In this document: piece by piece, positions 51,495 through 63,065 of the stretch
Layout: every line of letters begins with the position of its first letter
How positions within the stretch are numbered: position 1 is the stretch's first letter
Position numbers and translations under genes: made by a program
The notes under the pieces: generated by a model
What the model saw: only the letters and a program-made list of their open reading frames with translations
The model's database searches: none
Told to the model about the DNA's origin: nothing
NCBI RefSeq assembly: GCF_030247185.1
Contig: NC_080571.1
Location: forward strand, 211,850,880-211,914,879
Source: Malaya genurostris
Lineage: Eukaryota; Arthropoda; Insecta; Diptera; Culicidae
DNA length: 64,000 nucleotides
Direction: 5' to 3'

Positions 51495-52419
51495 AAGGGT
51501 GATTTTTTAAGAGCTTGAGAACTTTTTTAAACAATAAAACGCATAAAATTTGCAAAATCTCATCGGTTCTTTATTTTAAACGTTAGATTGGTACATGACA
51601 TTTACTTTTTGAAGATAATTTCATTTAAATGTTGACCGCGGCTGCGTCTTAGGTGGTCCATTCGGAAAATCCGCTTTTTTATCGACAAATCTTGTTCAGC
51701 GATGAGGCTCATTTCTGGTTGAATGGCTACGTAAATAAGCAAAATTGCCGCATTTGGAGTGAAGAGCAACCAGAAGCCGTTCAAGAACTGCCCATGCATC
51801 CCGAAAAATGCACTGTTTGGTGTGGTTTGTACGCTGGTGGAATCATTGGACCGTATTTTTTCAAAGATGCTGTTGGACGCAACGTTACAGTGAATGGCGA
51901 TCGCTATCGTTCGATGCTAACAAACTTTTTGTTGCCAAAAATGGAAGAACTGAACTTGGTTGACATGTGGTTTCAACAAGATGGCGCTACATGCCACACA
52001 GCTCGCGATTCTATGGCCATTTTGAGGGAAAACTTCGGAGAACAATTCATCTCAAGAAATGGACCGGTAAGTTGGCCACCAAGATCATGCGATTTGACGC
52101 CTTTAGACTATTTTTTGTGGGGCTACGTCAAGTCTAAAGTCTACAGAAATAAGCCAGTAACTATTCCAGCTTTGGAAGACAACATTTCCGAAGAAATTCG
52201 GGCTATTCCGGCCGAAATGCTCGAAAAAGTTGCCCAAAATTGGACTTTCCGAATGGACCACCTAAGACGCAGCCGCGGTCAACATTTAAATGAAATTATC
52301 TTCAAAAAGTAAATGTCATGTACCAATCTAACGTTTAAAATAAAGAACCGATGAGATTTTGCAAATTTTATGCGTTTTATTGTTTAAAAAAGTTCTCAAG
52401 CTCTTAAAAAATCACCCTT
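51495..52419 (+). mobile_element. DD41D mariner-like element, internally deleted, copy 2 (925 bp)
   Basis: The 174-bp inverted repeats (51495-51668 and 52246-52419) have matching outer ends AAGGGTGA/TCACCCTT and are flanked by TA at 51493-51494 and 52420-52421. It has the same length and structure as 6583-7507. The element sits in the left arm of the foldback, and the right arm preserves the empty TA site. Like copy 1 it lacks the DNA-binding half of its transposase. Confidence 0.9.
51653..52312 (+). pseudogene. DD41D mariner-like transposase, catalytic domain, intact frame
   Basis: The frame (219 residues) is the same as that at 6741-7355 but without the TGA, so it reads on through RRSRGQHLNEIIFKK to its natural stop within the right inverted repeat. 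The three catalytic Asp residues (D17, D110, D152) are present. The N-terminal helix-turn-helix half is missing, so the product could at best be a catalytic fragment. There is no ATG at the head. Confidence 0.85.
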
Positions 52420-52604
52420 TATATCAGATCAGATTTCAGTGTATATTCGTTACCATGGTAACTCTCACAATAAATTATTTTTATAGACATCGAGTTCTAC
52501 AAATAGAAAAGTTTAGTAATCATTACAACCGTTTTTTGAAAGTAACTGTCAGACATTTTTTGAAAGTGAGATAAGAAGCCACGACTTCGAAAAAAGCAAT
52601 CATC

Positions 52605-52911
52605 ATGTCGAATTACGTTATGTCGTTTTTTGGTAAGTTTTTCTATAGAAAAGCTCTGCGGATAAATATTCTCTGTTCATCAATTAAAGTGGAGATCGAT
52701 AAACGCTTGCTATATTGTACTGTTCACAATGATTAAGAAGTTTCTTTCATACAGATTTCGAGAGTATTACACACGCGAGCAATTCAGTTCACTTACGAAT
52801 TGGGATCCCATGAATTGGTTATTAGTTTCATCGGACTCTTTGTTGGCAAATGTTCGTCAATGGCCAAAACAGTCCAAGAAGAATCTGTCGGACGATGCTA
52901 AGAGTCTTTAA
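52605..52911 (+). pseudogene. Gene-like unit with intron in the foldback loop
   Basis: Exon 1 (52605-52632) encodes MSNYVMSFFG. It is followed by GTAAGT at 52633 and a 122-bp intron ending TTTCTTTCATACAG at 52754. Exon 2 (52755-52911) has a 52-residue open frame containing REYYTREQFSSLTNWDPMNW and SKKNLSDDAKSL, then TAA. ATAAAATAAATAC lies about 25-30 bases beyond the stop. The correctly spliced frame hits a stop, because exon 1 and the exon 2 frame are one base out of register close to the junction. I do not recognise the protein. It is either a captured host gene piece or part of the element's own relic. Confidence 0.45.
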
Positions 52912-53800
52912 GCTGGTTGAGAACATTGTCAACTATCATAAAATAAATACAAATAACTAAACAATGAGTTCTGATAATACTTTTCTTTACCAGAAGATGA
53001 CATAACTTAATTCAATTTGATGATTGATTTTTTTCGAAAGTCGTGACAAAACAGTTAATAAACTATTCTATGTATAGACTTCAATGTGCAAAAAAAAATC
53101 ATATTTTGTAGCAAGTACTATGGTAATGAATATATACTGAAATCTGATGTGACATACAATGAACCTTATCATTGCAAATGTCAAGGACAAGGATATTTGA
53201 AAAAAACATATCTCGCCTGCAGACGATCGCAGATGAGTAATTCAACCACGGTATGAAAGCTCTTTTGAAGTAGTTTAATATGTAAGTAGTCTCATCTGCA
53301 CTTTTCTGCGCCTTTTGATGATAGACATGTAAAAATTTTGTAAAAAAATCTTGAAAAATGGCTCTGTTTCATTAAATTGAAATGATAGCAGCATAGTATG
53401 TTTGAGAAAGTTGTGTAGTTTTTAATGATAAAATACTTTGTGGAACATGAAAAACTCATATAAATTGAAAATATGTATGTTTTCTTACAAAAACTGGTTT
53501 TAGAACACCCTTTTTTACATTATATCATGAATTACACTCAAGTTACGGAAATAGTACCTTCAGCAAATTTGTTTGAAATGACTTTCTAAACAACTTTGTC
53601 GAAGTAACTTAGCACTTATGTTGACCCTGAGCAAAAATAATATTGTTATCTCACTTTTAGGGAGATTGATAACAAAAATGAAATTTTCCAAAAGATGGCG
53701 TCTATCATTCTGAGCAACTTTTCTAAAGATACTGTACCTCAAAAACCACGATCCTATGAGTTATCAATTAAGAGCGTGAAATTGGGCTTTTGAACCACTG

Positions 53801-54031
53801 TGCACTGGGATGAAATCCAGTAAAACATCGCAGTAGAGACCAACCAAGAGCTTCAATCACAAATACAAGCGAGTCGATGGTTATGTGCGCTAAAAAATCT
53901 GCTACAAAGACTCAAAAGGTCAAAATCCACAATATAATTCAAAGACTTAGCTTTGACATATGGTGGATCTGCAAAACATTGGGGCCAAATAATCAAATAC
54001 TTGTAGGATGTTATTATCGATCTTTAGTTGT
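53801..54031 (+). pseudogene. LINE RT C-terminal region, part 2
   Basis: Continues part 1 (47860-48353) after the foldback element with LG-x-NPVKHRSRDQPRAS, matching the AL-x-WNP-x-x-(H/K)RSR-G-RPR block close to the end of this LINE type. It fades by about 54030, where a SINE inserted. It is dead. Confidence 0.6.
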
Positions 54032-54043
54032 AACAATTGCCAC

Positions 54044-54196
54044 TGGGGACGGGTATAGCGTGATGGAATAGTCGATGCCTTTCACGCAGCCCACTTGGGT
54101 TCAATTCCCAGCCCCGCATATAGGATCAGAAAACTTTTCTGGCCCGAAGAGGCGAATGACCTTAAGGTTAAAACCTCTATAATTGAAACAAAAAAA
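54044..54196 (+). mobile_element. tRNA-derived SINE, Feilai-like, copy 2, with 12-bp target duplication
   Basis: It begins TGGGGACGGGTATAGCGTGA, contains GGGTTCAATTCCC (box B with one change from copy 1), and ends AACCTCTATAATTGAAACAA with an A run. AACAATTGCCAC flanks it at 54032-54043 and 54197-54208. The same family occurs inverted at 4306-4466. RNA polymerase III would transcribe it from the tRNA-like head. Confidence 0.85.
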
Positions 54197-54208
54197 AACA
54201 ATTGCCAC

Positions 54209-57200
54209 ACAATCCAACGAAAGCTATTGAGAAGCTTAAATTATAAATTGTTCAATCCTAGCTGACACTTCGACGACAGGAAAACAATCATCGAGCTCAA
54301 TCGGATGACACCTTCGGCTCCAGATTGGTCCAAGGGCTCCTGTAGGATGGTAGGTTCTTCCAAATTTGGAAAGCAAACAGTTGGTGAAATTCACGTTAGG
54401 ATATTAAAGATACTATGTCTCAATCTATTGTTCGATGTCAAAGCAGCAAAATTCAATTTATATCTTTTCGTTGAGGAACTTTTGCATAGAAATGAAACTA
54501 AAAACTCCCGTCTTGCAAAGGGTTAAATAAATGCAGCGATGACGATCGTGTATCCCAGGCTAGTATTTTAAGTAGGACACAGCTACGAAACCGGCTAGCG
54601 GCTTTACGATATCAACCGTTACACTTTCGATTTTTATTGTTATTATGTTTTCGCGAAGCATGTGCTCAGGTCCGGCGAAGATGTGGAGGAGACGCTACAG
54701 GAAAACGATAGAAAGCAAAGATTGAATTAACTTGTTATCTCATGATGCTTGTAGCCGATCGTGCCCGTCTCCGTCTGTTGGGTTTACATTAGCTGGTGGA
54801 AAAATCGGTTATGTCATAGCGGAAACACGATCGCAGTCACCAGTCACTGACCAAGGCCAAGGCTGAAAGCACCGGCCCAGTTCAATCTGAATCGTGGCGG
54901 TCGGCAGATTCCCCCCATGAATTTTTCTGAGTTGGGCACATAGCATTTTTTTTTCGATGATCACTATTGTTTGGTAGCGAAGAAGATGAAATGAGGAGGT
55001 TTGACGAGGCTTATTTATGACTCACACGTACGTGATATGGAGCACCGACTGAGAGACGCTGGACGGCATGAACGAGACTGTAGCAAGCTTTTCTTTTTAT
55101 TTCAGTTAATTTGTTCGCGACTGCTGTGGGTGATGGGAATACCAAACAACGATCGATGATATTCTGATTGAGGATAGTTGGTTGCGTGATCGAATGACTG
55201 TGCGAAAACTTCGTAAATAAATTAATTCAGACCCCATATTCATCTGAGTTTGTATTTTTATAAGTGTGGAAAAAGTATTCCACTTGCACCTTACAAGCTC
55301 TTGAGCTATGATCGAAGTTTAGGAGTGTCTCCAAAAATAAATTTTACTAGTTCAACAGGTATGTAATGCAAGAAACTGCCCTCGAGCAAAATCAATTAAT
55401 CTGTGTTCTCCTTTTTGCATATCTTGTTCCTTCACAAGTAATGCTGAACATTCATAATTTACATGTGATTTTAATTGGAATCGTTCAGACCCTTTAATTA
55501 TTTATTCATAATCTATAGAAATATAGCTCTATCAGTCTTTGATGCTATAGTTCGTGCGACCCTACATACATATACTTCTTCTACTTAAACGCTCGAGCAG
55601 TTTATGAGACAACTGTCCTACTCCCCATCAGTTCGTTCGGCCACGTCAAATCTGAAGCATAATATTAGGATAAGATGTTAAAGCAAACATCTTCCAGATG
55701 ACGATTACTGCCCTTCACTTAGTGAATGCAATTCTATTGAAGCATTGCAACATTTGTGACGCATTCACCTCGCCAACCTCGAGGCCTTGACGCGACCATC
55801 CATACTAGTCGGACCTCTCAGTTTGAGCGAATTCACATCGAAGCATTGTTGTATTGAAATGAGGAAAGGCAACTGTATGCAATTACAGCTCCGGTCATAT
55901 TTGCTCTGGAAATTATACGTAATATATACGATATTTAATTAAACACACCGACTCGAACGGACCAGCAAACATTTGGATGTTCGATTCACGTTTTACTAAT
56001 GAAATTTTTTCATTTCTACTTATTGGAACTATGCAGTTTTCTTTGATGGCTCTGCTATTTAAAAAACTACAAGATACAGCTCAGTACGGTTGTTCGAACT
56101 GTTGACAAAGGACTCCACAACTATTGTCAAAATCGTTGCTAAAATATGTTGGTAGCATGCTCTATGTTTTCCAAATAAACTTATTCATGTCTGAATGAAA
56201 TATTTGTTCGAAAATGATTCTGTATGAATTCTGAATAGGGTTGCCACCTGCACGAATTTTGCCAGGCAGTGAAGGATCTAGGAGAAGCTGCCGGACTGCC
56301 GGAGTTACAAAAATTCTGCCGGACCGCGGCGCAATCGACGACTCCTGAAGATTCACGTTTTAACTCGTTATGATATAAAATAATCATTCACTTATTATGA
56401 GATTGCGAAATAAGAAAGTTCAGAGACTGGATTCGAACTTGCAGAGCCTAACATTTGTCACGGTCGATGCAAACAAGTTTTTAATTTTACTCGTAAGTCT
56501 TTATATCAAAACCACAACAACCATTTCTATCATTCGCCCACTGAAGATATATGACATGGTAAAATCTGTATTAGCTGTTCATATGTTACAATCATACGAA
56601 TTGTCTAGGATAAGGTGGAACTAAACAACAAAATTATGTTTACTACGAACCGAGTAACTCTTTACTTTTCCTAAAAATGTTTTTCTAGCTTCTTTGCTAT
56701 AAAAGAACTGAAAAAAAATTCCGCGAATACGGACATCGAGTATTTTGAAAACATTCCGAAAAATAAAAAGAAGTCGTTAGGAACGCCAAAGAATGAAATC
56801 CAACAATAAAATATCATTTGTAATTTTCAAAAAACACAATTTTTAATATTGAAAGGTTAGCATTTCATTTAAATTTCCTAAAAAATTAAAAACAAATCTT
56901 ATTACTCTCACCGATTTAATGTTGAGAAAAAGGAAGATGAAAATGTTTCAGAATGGATAAAAGAGATTTAATTTGTTATCGATTTTGTGGTTAAGTCCCG
57001 AGTGTCAAACAAGACAACCACAGTGGGATTCCAATATTGAAATTTGTATATATTTATATATATTTTTGTAAGTTCTTAGTTTACAGCGTATATACCGGAA
57101 AGTATAAGCATTTGGTACATGTGTAGTTTCTGAATTCCAAGTTTGGCTCTTTTCAATCCAATCATGCTCTGTAGGGAACGCTACGTTCTTTCTTGTATCC

Positions 57201-58180
57201 AATAATGTAATGCGGGTGTGAAGTCTCAAACGATTGCTGTGATGGAGATAAACTGGTTGCTAATGATTGTGGAATGGAAAATGGTAACCATGTTGTGATC
57301 TGGTACCACACAGTACAGATTTTATAACGATTTATGCTAAAAGAAACTTGCAAACAAGATTTGTTCTGGAAATATCTGTCTGCATTCAATTTTGATCAAG
57401 ATATTATGATTGTTCATGACCTGTTTAAGCAAAGATTATAGGCTTTGAGTAATTTTTATCGAAATAAAGCTCAACATACTTTATTCATATTTGGGTTATT
57501 CCTGTGAATGTTACAATTAGCAACAAATTATGCAAAACTTCAAATCTGATGCGATCTCAGATCTCATAGCTCCGAATTAGGCAAATTAGACAAAACCATG
57601 CGCATCACTAGCTAAATACAAACACCCCTAACAAAATGCGAATAATGTGGTGTAATTACCACTCAAGCACGTCTCCAACATCATGTGTTACGTAACGATT
57701 TTTTTATATTTGCAGCATTACAAGAAAAGTTGAAAAAAGCAACTTTCTTCAAATGCATGATCTTTTTGCTTTAAATTAATGCCGAGCGAGGAATGCCTTG
57801 AAAAGGGTTGTTTATTAGTTGGTGTTCATGTTGGAAGCTTCTGATTACGATCATCTAGCACTCTATGATCGAGATCATCCTGTGATTTCCACGACTTCAA
57901 AAAACATAAGAATTTTAATGAATATATTTTTCGTGCGACCTGCTTTATGACATTAAAGCATGACAGATTATTGTTTCGTTTGACGGCTCTTCTTAAATTA
58001 AAACACTTACGTCGAGTAGCGGAATTTATATGTTAACCCTGCACTTACCTTATGATAAAAAAAACCGGAATTTTCGTTTTAAAATTCCCGTGCTTGTCCA
58101 ATCGGTAAACTCCTATTCTCTCAACGTTGGCAACACTTTTATACACATTCTGTCAAATTTTGACGCATATCGTACGATTA
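54209..58180. other. Longest interval without recognised transposons; possible unique host DNA
   Basis: I find no transposase, RT, SINE or family A/X sequence. The part at 54590-55160 and the part at 55600-55870 have a more even base composition. A block at 56225-56345 is locally GC-rich and repeats CTGCCGGA. No coding frame with splice signals could be supported. If the window holds a host gene or its regulatory DNA, this is the most likely place. Confidence 0.4.
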
Positions 58181-58238
58181 GTTTTTGTTTGGCGTCTATA
58201 CAAAGAGGTTGAAAATTATTCGTGTGGCGATTTTTATA

Positions 58239-58926
58239 ATGGATGAAAAGTTAGAACAACGTGCGTGCATCAAATTTTGTGTTGCAAATGAATTTAAGTG
58301 TTCCGAAACGTTGAAAATGTTAGAAAAGGCCTTTGGTGAATCGTGTCTAGGAAAAACACAGGCATACGAGTAGTATAAACGCTTCAAAGGTTGTCGTACA
58401 AGCTTGGATCGTGATGAGATCCCTGACCGCCCAATAACATCTGTTACTGGAGAAAACATTTCGATATTCGTGGTGTGGTGCACTATGAATTCCTTCCGGA
58501 CGGTCAAACGGAATTATTAAGAATATTATTTGGCCGTTATGCGTCGTTTGCGTGAGGCCATTCGCAAAAAAGGCCAGAGTTATGGAAGGAAAACTCATGG
58601 ATTTTACACCACGATAATGCGCCGGCTCACACAGCGTTGGTTGTGTCGCAGTTTTTGGCCAAAAACTCAACCAATATCATCAACCAAGCACCGTACTCTC
58701 CAGATATGGCCCCGTGTGACTTTTTCCTCTTCCCCAGACTCAAATTGCCATTGCGGGGAACGCGTTTTGAGACCATAGAGACCATAAAAGAGAATTAGCT
58801 GCGTGAACTAAAGGCCATACCTTCGGCGGCCTATAAAACTTGTATGGAAAATTGAATCAAGTTGGCATGCATGTATTGCGCAGGAGAAGAGTACTTTGAG
58901 GGCGATAATAAAGAAATTTATTAAAA
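58239..58926 (+). pseudogene. Mariner transposase relic, frame-broken
   Basis: It starts MDEKLEQRACIKFCVANEFK at 58239. It continues KMLEKAFGESCLGKTQAYE, a stop, YKRFKGCRTSLDRDE, an internal deletion, then in other frames RRLREAIRKK, ILHHDNAPAHTALVVSQFLA (second catalytic Asp), QAPYSPDMAPCDFFLFPRLK (third Asp) and CIAQEGEYFEGDNKEIY with a stop at about 58923. The order is that of a DD34D mariner. At least three frame changes are present, and the region with the first Asp is gone. I found no inverted ends. Confidence 0.75.
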
Positions 58927-58949
58927 ATTGAAATTTTGCGTTTTTACCT

Positions 58950-60960
58950 TTTTTTATAAATATAAAAAATAGGTATAAAATTCGCTCGAACTTTAGAAAA
59001 TTTTTCCGAGGGTCGGAGGGCCGAGTGTCATATACCAATCGATTCAGCTCGACGAACTGAGCAAATGTCCGTGTGTGTGTGTGTGTGTCTGTATGTGTGT
59101 TGTCAACTAAGAGGTCGAGATCTCAGAGATGGCTGGACCGATTTTGACCAAACTAGTCGCAAATAAAAGGTCTCCCCGTCACCCAGAACGCTATTGAATG
59201 GTTTTGAGATCGGATGTTTACTTTTTGAGTTATACGAAGTATTATGTCAAAATTTTCAGTTTCTGACAATATCTGTCACAATTGACCTTGAAAACAGAAT
59301 ATGTTTTTAGACTTAGATTCCACACGGTAATAGCTATCCAACAAGCCATAGATTGTTAAAATCCGTCCATTTTTAACGGAGATATAGATATTTTTGTGTA
59401 AGCGACTTTTCCCCTTATGCCAGTAGTAGGAATTTTGAGCGCTATATGATAATGCAATGCTTGGGAGCAACGTGAAACACGATTTTTTATACTGGTTCAT
59501 ACGATTGTTTCTAAGTACCACTAAGACTGTGTACAACATCCTTTTTCATGACAGTTTGACTCCGACCAATTTTAGCACGATTCGTTTTTGGCAACATAAT
59601 CGTTCGAATACGACATATATAAATCGGATGATGGCCAAGATGGCAGCATTTTCGAGTTAAAAACAATTGCATAATTATTTTGATTTAAACTACTGACAGT
59701 AATGAATGCTGGAAGAACATGACACCAATATACCATTCGAATCAGTTCGTCGAGATCAGCAAATGCTTGTGTGGAAAATAATTTTACTCAATTTTCTTGG
59801 AGATGACTCAACCATTTTCTACAAACTCAGATTCATACGAGACGTGCTGCCAAACAAAGTTTCTGAATTACGTCTGGATTTTACTTCTGGTTCCTGAGCT
59901 ACAGGATGATATGTGAAACGAAATTAAAAGATTGTAACTCATTTTTCTCATAGATGGCTGAACCGATCTAAGATTCAAATGAAATCTAAAAACCATCTAA
60001 GATTCAAATGAAGGGTCTTAAGATTCTATAAAACAACATGAGAACTAAAACATCGAAGAATATTCAAGCAAAAAACTCATGCGGATTGATAAAAAACCCT
60101 TCTTAATCCACCTAGTGGTGTGATAATGCCTTTCTCTTCTTTCATAACAGTCGCATGAAAATATATTTCATACTTTTATTATATAATTTCAGGTACTAAT
60201 TTTGACACCAATTGATTCAGATTGATTCAAGTAGTTCACAAAAGCACGCTTCAGTGTTTATGTCACACAGTCAGCATCATTTTTCCAAACTAGTGCTTGA
60301 CATTTGCGTTGCCTATTTGTATGAGAATAGTGATGCTAATCTAAAATAAAAAAAAGCCTTCTTAGTTCACTTAGTGGAATTTTCATATATCTTGAAAAAT
60401 CACCATAGAGGGGAGTACATGAAATTTTCGAAATCGAAAAAAAAATTTGATGCTAAAAGGCTTAGAATTGCATGAAACGTCGAGATTTAGTGTCATCTCA
60501 AAAAAAAATTTTTTTGAGAAAATTAACTTTCTGGGACTTTGAAAAATTTTCATATTTTTTCTAAGTCCCAAAAAGTCGATTTAAAAAAAAAAATACAACG
60601 CTTTTTGTCGGTTACGTCACTTATACAATTATATCTCCGGAACCAAAAGTCACAGCCATTTCATCTTCGAACTTGATCAATGGCCCGACAGTAGCTTTCA
60701 AACGAGCCCAAGTTTGTTAAAATCGGTTCAGCCATCTCTGAGAAAATTGAGCGCGTTCAAATATCTTCGAAAAGTGCACACACACACATACAGGCATTTT
60801 CCGATCTCGTCGAACTGAGTCGAATGGTATATAACACTATGGGTCTCCGAGGCTCCGTTCGAAAGTCGGTTTTTCCAGCAATTCTAATACCTTTCTATAG
60901 AGAAAGGCAAAAAGGTATCATCTCACTGCTAGGTGGATTAAACACGTTTTTTTTTAATAA
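58950..60960 (-). repeat. Family A2 dispersed repeat, interrupted by another family A copy
   Basis: It is parallel to 21046-22910 over most of its length, for example GTCGAGATCTCAGAGATGGC, then CGGATGTTTACTTTTTGAG. The match breaks at about 60084 after CGGATTGATAAAAAA and resumes at about 60912 with AGGTATCATCTCACTGCTAG, which in the other copy follow one another directly. The interval is a plus-strand family A copy. Confidence 0.7.
60085..60911 (+). repeat. Family A copy nested inside a family A2 copy
   Basis: It runs from the 5' signature AATCCACCTAGTGGTGTGAT to the 3' signature GTCGAACTGAGTCGAATGGT and CCTTTCTATAGAGAAAGGCA. Both junctions are defined by comparison with the uninterrupted copy at 22780-22840. 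It belongs to the CACTTATACAATTATAT subfamily, like 62500-63065. Confidence 0.75.
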
Positions 60961-61235
60961 AATTCCGGTTCATAAGGTGTATATATATATACGAAATTGT
61001 TGTTGTTAAGGGAAACCCCTCGAAATTGTTAAGGGAAACCCCTCGAAATACAGGGAATATTAGGAACTGATCGACATAAATGTAAGTGTATAGTCTAAAA
61101 AATGAAATTTACACATGACATGAAACAAAGCATGCCGCATTTTCGAGTATCAAGAGTTGATATCATATCGATCAACTTTCTGTCTGCTTTAATGTCAAGT
61201 TCATTTAAATTAGCTATGGAAGCTATATTTTTACA
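60961..61235. other. Spacer with a short tandem duplication
   Basis: CGAAATTGTTAAGGGAAACC-like words repeat in 61000-61050 (GTTAAGGGAAACCCCTCGAAA twice, 19-20 bases apart). Nothing else was seen. Confidence 0.5.
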
Positions 61236-62130
61236 TCTTTTGTCGTGAATACGACTTACTTTACTATGGGGCGCCTTTTTACCCCCTGAGAGAGTGATAA
61301 GTTTTTGATTGTGAATATCTCTTGTTGTATCTAACGTATCAACGTAATTTTTGCTACATTCCATCGGAAATATGAACACAATTTTATGATGAAATTTTCA
61401 GTTGTGTGACATAATCTCAAATAACTCAAAATTAAACTTTTCTGAAATGTTTGGTATAAACGTGTATCAAAGAGGATAATTCATAAGGCGCGTTTGCCGT
61501 TCTCTTATTTTGAAAGCTCATAGCTCAGTGATCTGTGAAAGGATTTATATAACCGAACTACCAATAGATTCGAAATTTTTCAACTTGAATGTATATTGCA
61601 AGAACATTGAAGTTTTTCAATAGTACACTATTGGAAAACCTGTTTGATTTGACCCATGTCAGCACCAGCCAATCAGAACGCGTTCTGAGGAAGAGAACAA
61701 AATATCTGCTTCTGTACAACAAATCGTTCGAGAAAAATGTTCCGAACTGTGCTTGATATGGTAGAGAGCTCTACAATTTCGTCCTTCTGTAAGGAAGATA
61801 TGTGCCTATATCTTCCTTACAGAAGTGCCTATATGTGTGGCCGTTGGTACCGCCCATTTGTGAAAAAGATACAAACGATATCGAGTAAAAAGAAACCTCT
61901 TAAGCAAAATTGATTCAGTTTGGCATCATTCGGCACTGCGAGCGGTTGTGTTGCGGTTCGTCCGCAGAGCCAGTTTCAATTCAAACAAGAGCGATTGCGG
62001 TATACAGAGCTGCTGGTCGTTTGCATTGGAGAGAAAGAAAACGAAAAGTGAACAACTTTGGGAAACATTAGCAAAATCAGCTCTTCTAATGGCTCCAAAT
62101 GTTTTCTAAAGAACTATTAGAATTACTTAT
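61236..62130 (-). repeat. Family X dispersed repeat, copy 3
   Basis: Inverted relative to 27440-28366, with the same ordered blocks: TTGTCGTGAATACGACTTAC, GTGATAAGTTTTTGATTGTG, CAGCCAATCAGAACGCGTTC-type and ATTAGAAGAGCTGATTTTGC-type. A minus frame at 61095-61379 overlaps its end but shows no motif. Confidence 0.7.
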
Positions 62131-62499
62131 TTGTCAAAATATGCAAATCGGAAGTGAATTCTAATTAGAAAAATTTAGAAGCTTTATCTCGAATATTTTT
62201 TGTATTGAAAAATTATTTCGCTGTTACTGGCAATTTTATGTTCTTGTAAAAATACGCCGATGATAGTTGTTACCGATTTTAATAAATATGATTCAAAACA
62301 AGATAATAGCTACTATGCTAGGCACATGTATTGATCTCGTATTTGCTAGAAATATCAATGCAGCAAGCCGTAGATATATTTCATACTTTTCATATCACAG
62401 GCCTATTTTATTATTGATCAACCCAGCGAATTAATGTTTTCTTCATGGGAAGATTATAATCGGTTGTGAACGGTATACCTAGGACAATACTATCAGTAT

Positions 62500-63065
62500 C
62501 TCATCATTCATATTATGTCACATTTTCGGCACCATTTCTCAAACCAAGCGCTGGACATTGGCGTTGCCTTTTTGTATGAGAAGAGTGATGCTAATCTAAA
62601 AAGCTTACTGAAATCGGTTCAGTTCTCTCTGAGAAAATTGAGCGGTAATAAATCAACTTGTTTTGTCTGCTACGTCACTTATACCATTATATTTCCGGAA
62701 CCAGAAGTGACAGCCGATTGATCTTCAAACTTGATCAATAGCCCAATAATAGGTTTCAAACGAGCCTAAGCTTGTTTACATCTATTCAGCCATCTCTGGA
62801 AATTGAACTATAAAAATATGTTCGTGAAGTACACACACATACAAACATATACACATACATACATACACACATATATACATACACACATACATACATACAC
62901 ACATACATACATACACACATACACACGCAGACATTTTCAGATATCGTCGAGCTGAATCGAATGGTATATAACAATTAGGGGCTACGAGTCACCATTCCAA
63001 AGTCCAGGTTTTTTTCAGCAATTCTAATACCTTTCTATAGGGAAAGGCAAATATGGTAGGGTTAA
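62500..63065 (+). repeat. Family A dispersed repeat (CACTTATACAATTATAT subfamily)
   Basis: Shares GCGTTGCC-x-TTTTGTATGAGAA and AGTGATGCTAATCTAAAA with 60300-60340 and the CGTCACTTATACCATTATAT unit with 60615. It ends with a long CATA/CA tract, GTCGAGCTGAATCGAATGGT and CCTTTCTATAGGGAAAGGCA. Confidence 0.7.
62829..62931. repeat. ACAC/ATAC microsatellite
   Basis: About 100 bases of mixed CACATAC and ATACATAC units inside the family A copy, at the position where all family A copies carry a CA tract. Confidence 0.9.

Larger units (their letters stand above)
48354..53800. mobile_element. Foldback element (about 2 kb of its own) carrying nested transposons
   Basis: The left arm (48354-48424, 50953-51494 and 52420-52480) and right arm (about 53110-53800) are inverted copies of roughly 670 bases. 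The outer ends are CAGTGCTTCAAAAGC and, inverted, CAGTGGTTCAAAAGC. TGCA flanks the element at 48350-48353 and 53801-53804. Removing the element and one TGCA restores the LINE with the expected spacing of 11 residues between GHT and AL-x-WNP, which supports a 4-bp target duplication. An alternative parse (ends CACAGTG, 5-bp duplication CACTG) breaks the LINE spacing. The loop holds a gene-like unit (52605-52911). Superfamily is unknown. Confidence 0.75.

Noticed and set aside
48352..53802. Reading the foldback ends as CACAGTG with a 5-bp duplication CACTG, which would look like a Transib/RSS heptamer.
   Set aside because: With that parse the LINE around it loses register. With ends CAGTG and a TGCA duplication, the LINE's spacing between GHT and AL-x-WNP is restored exactly. 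The Transib reading remains a weaker alternative.
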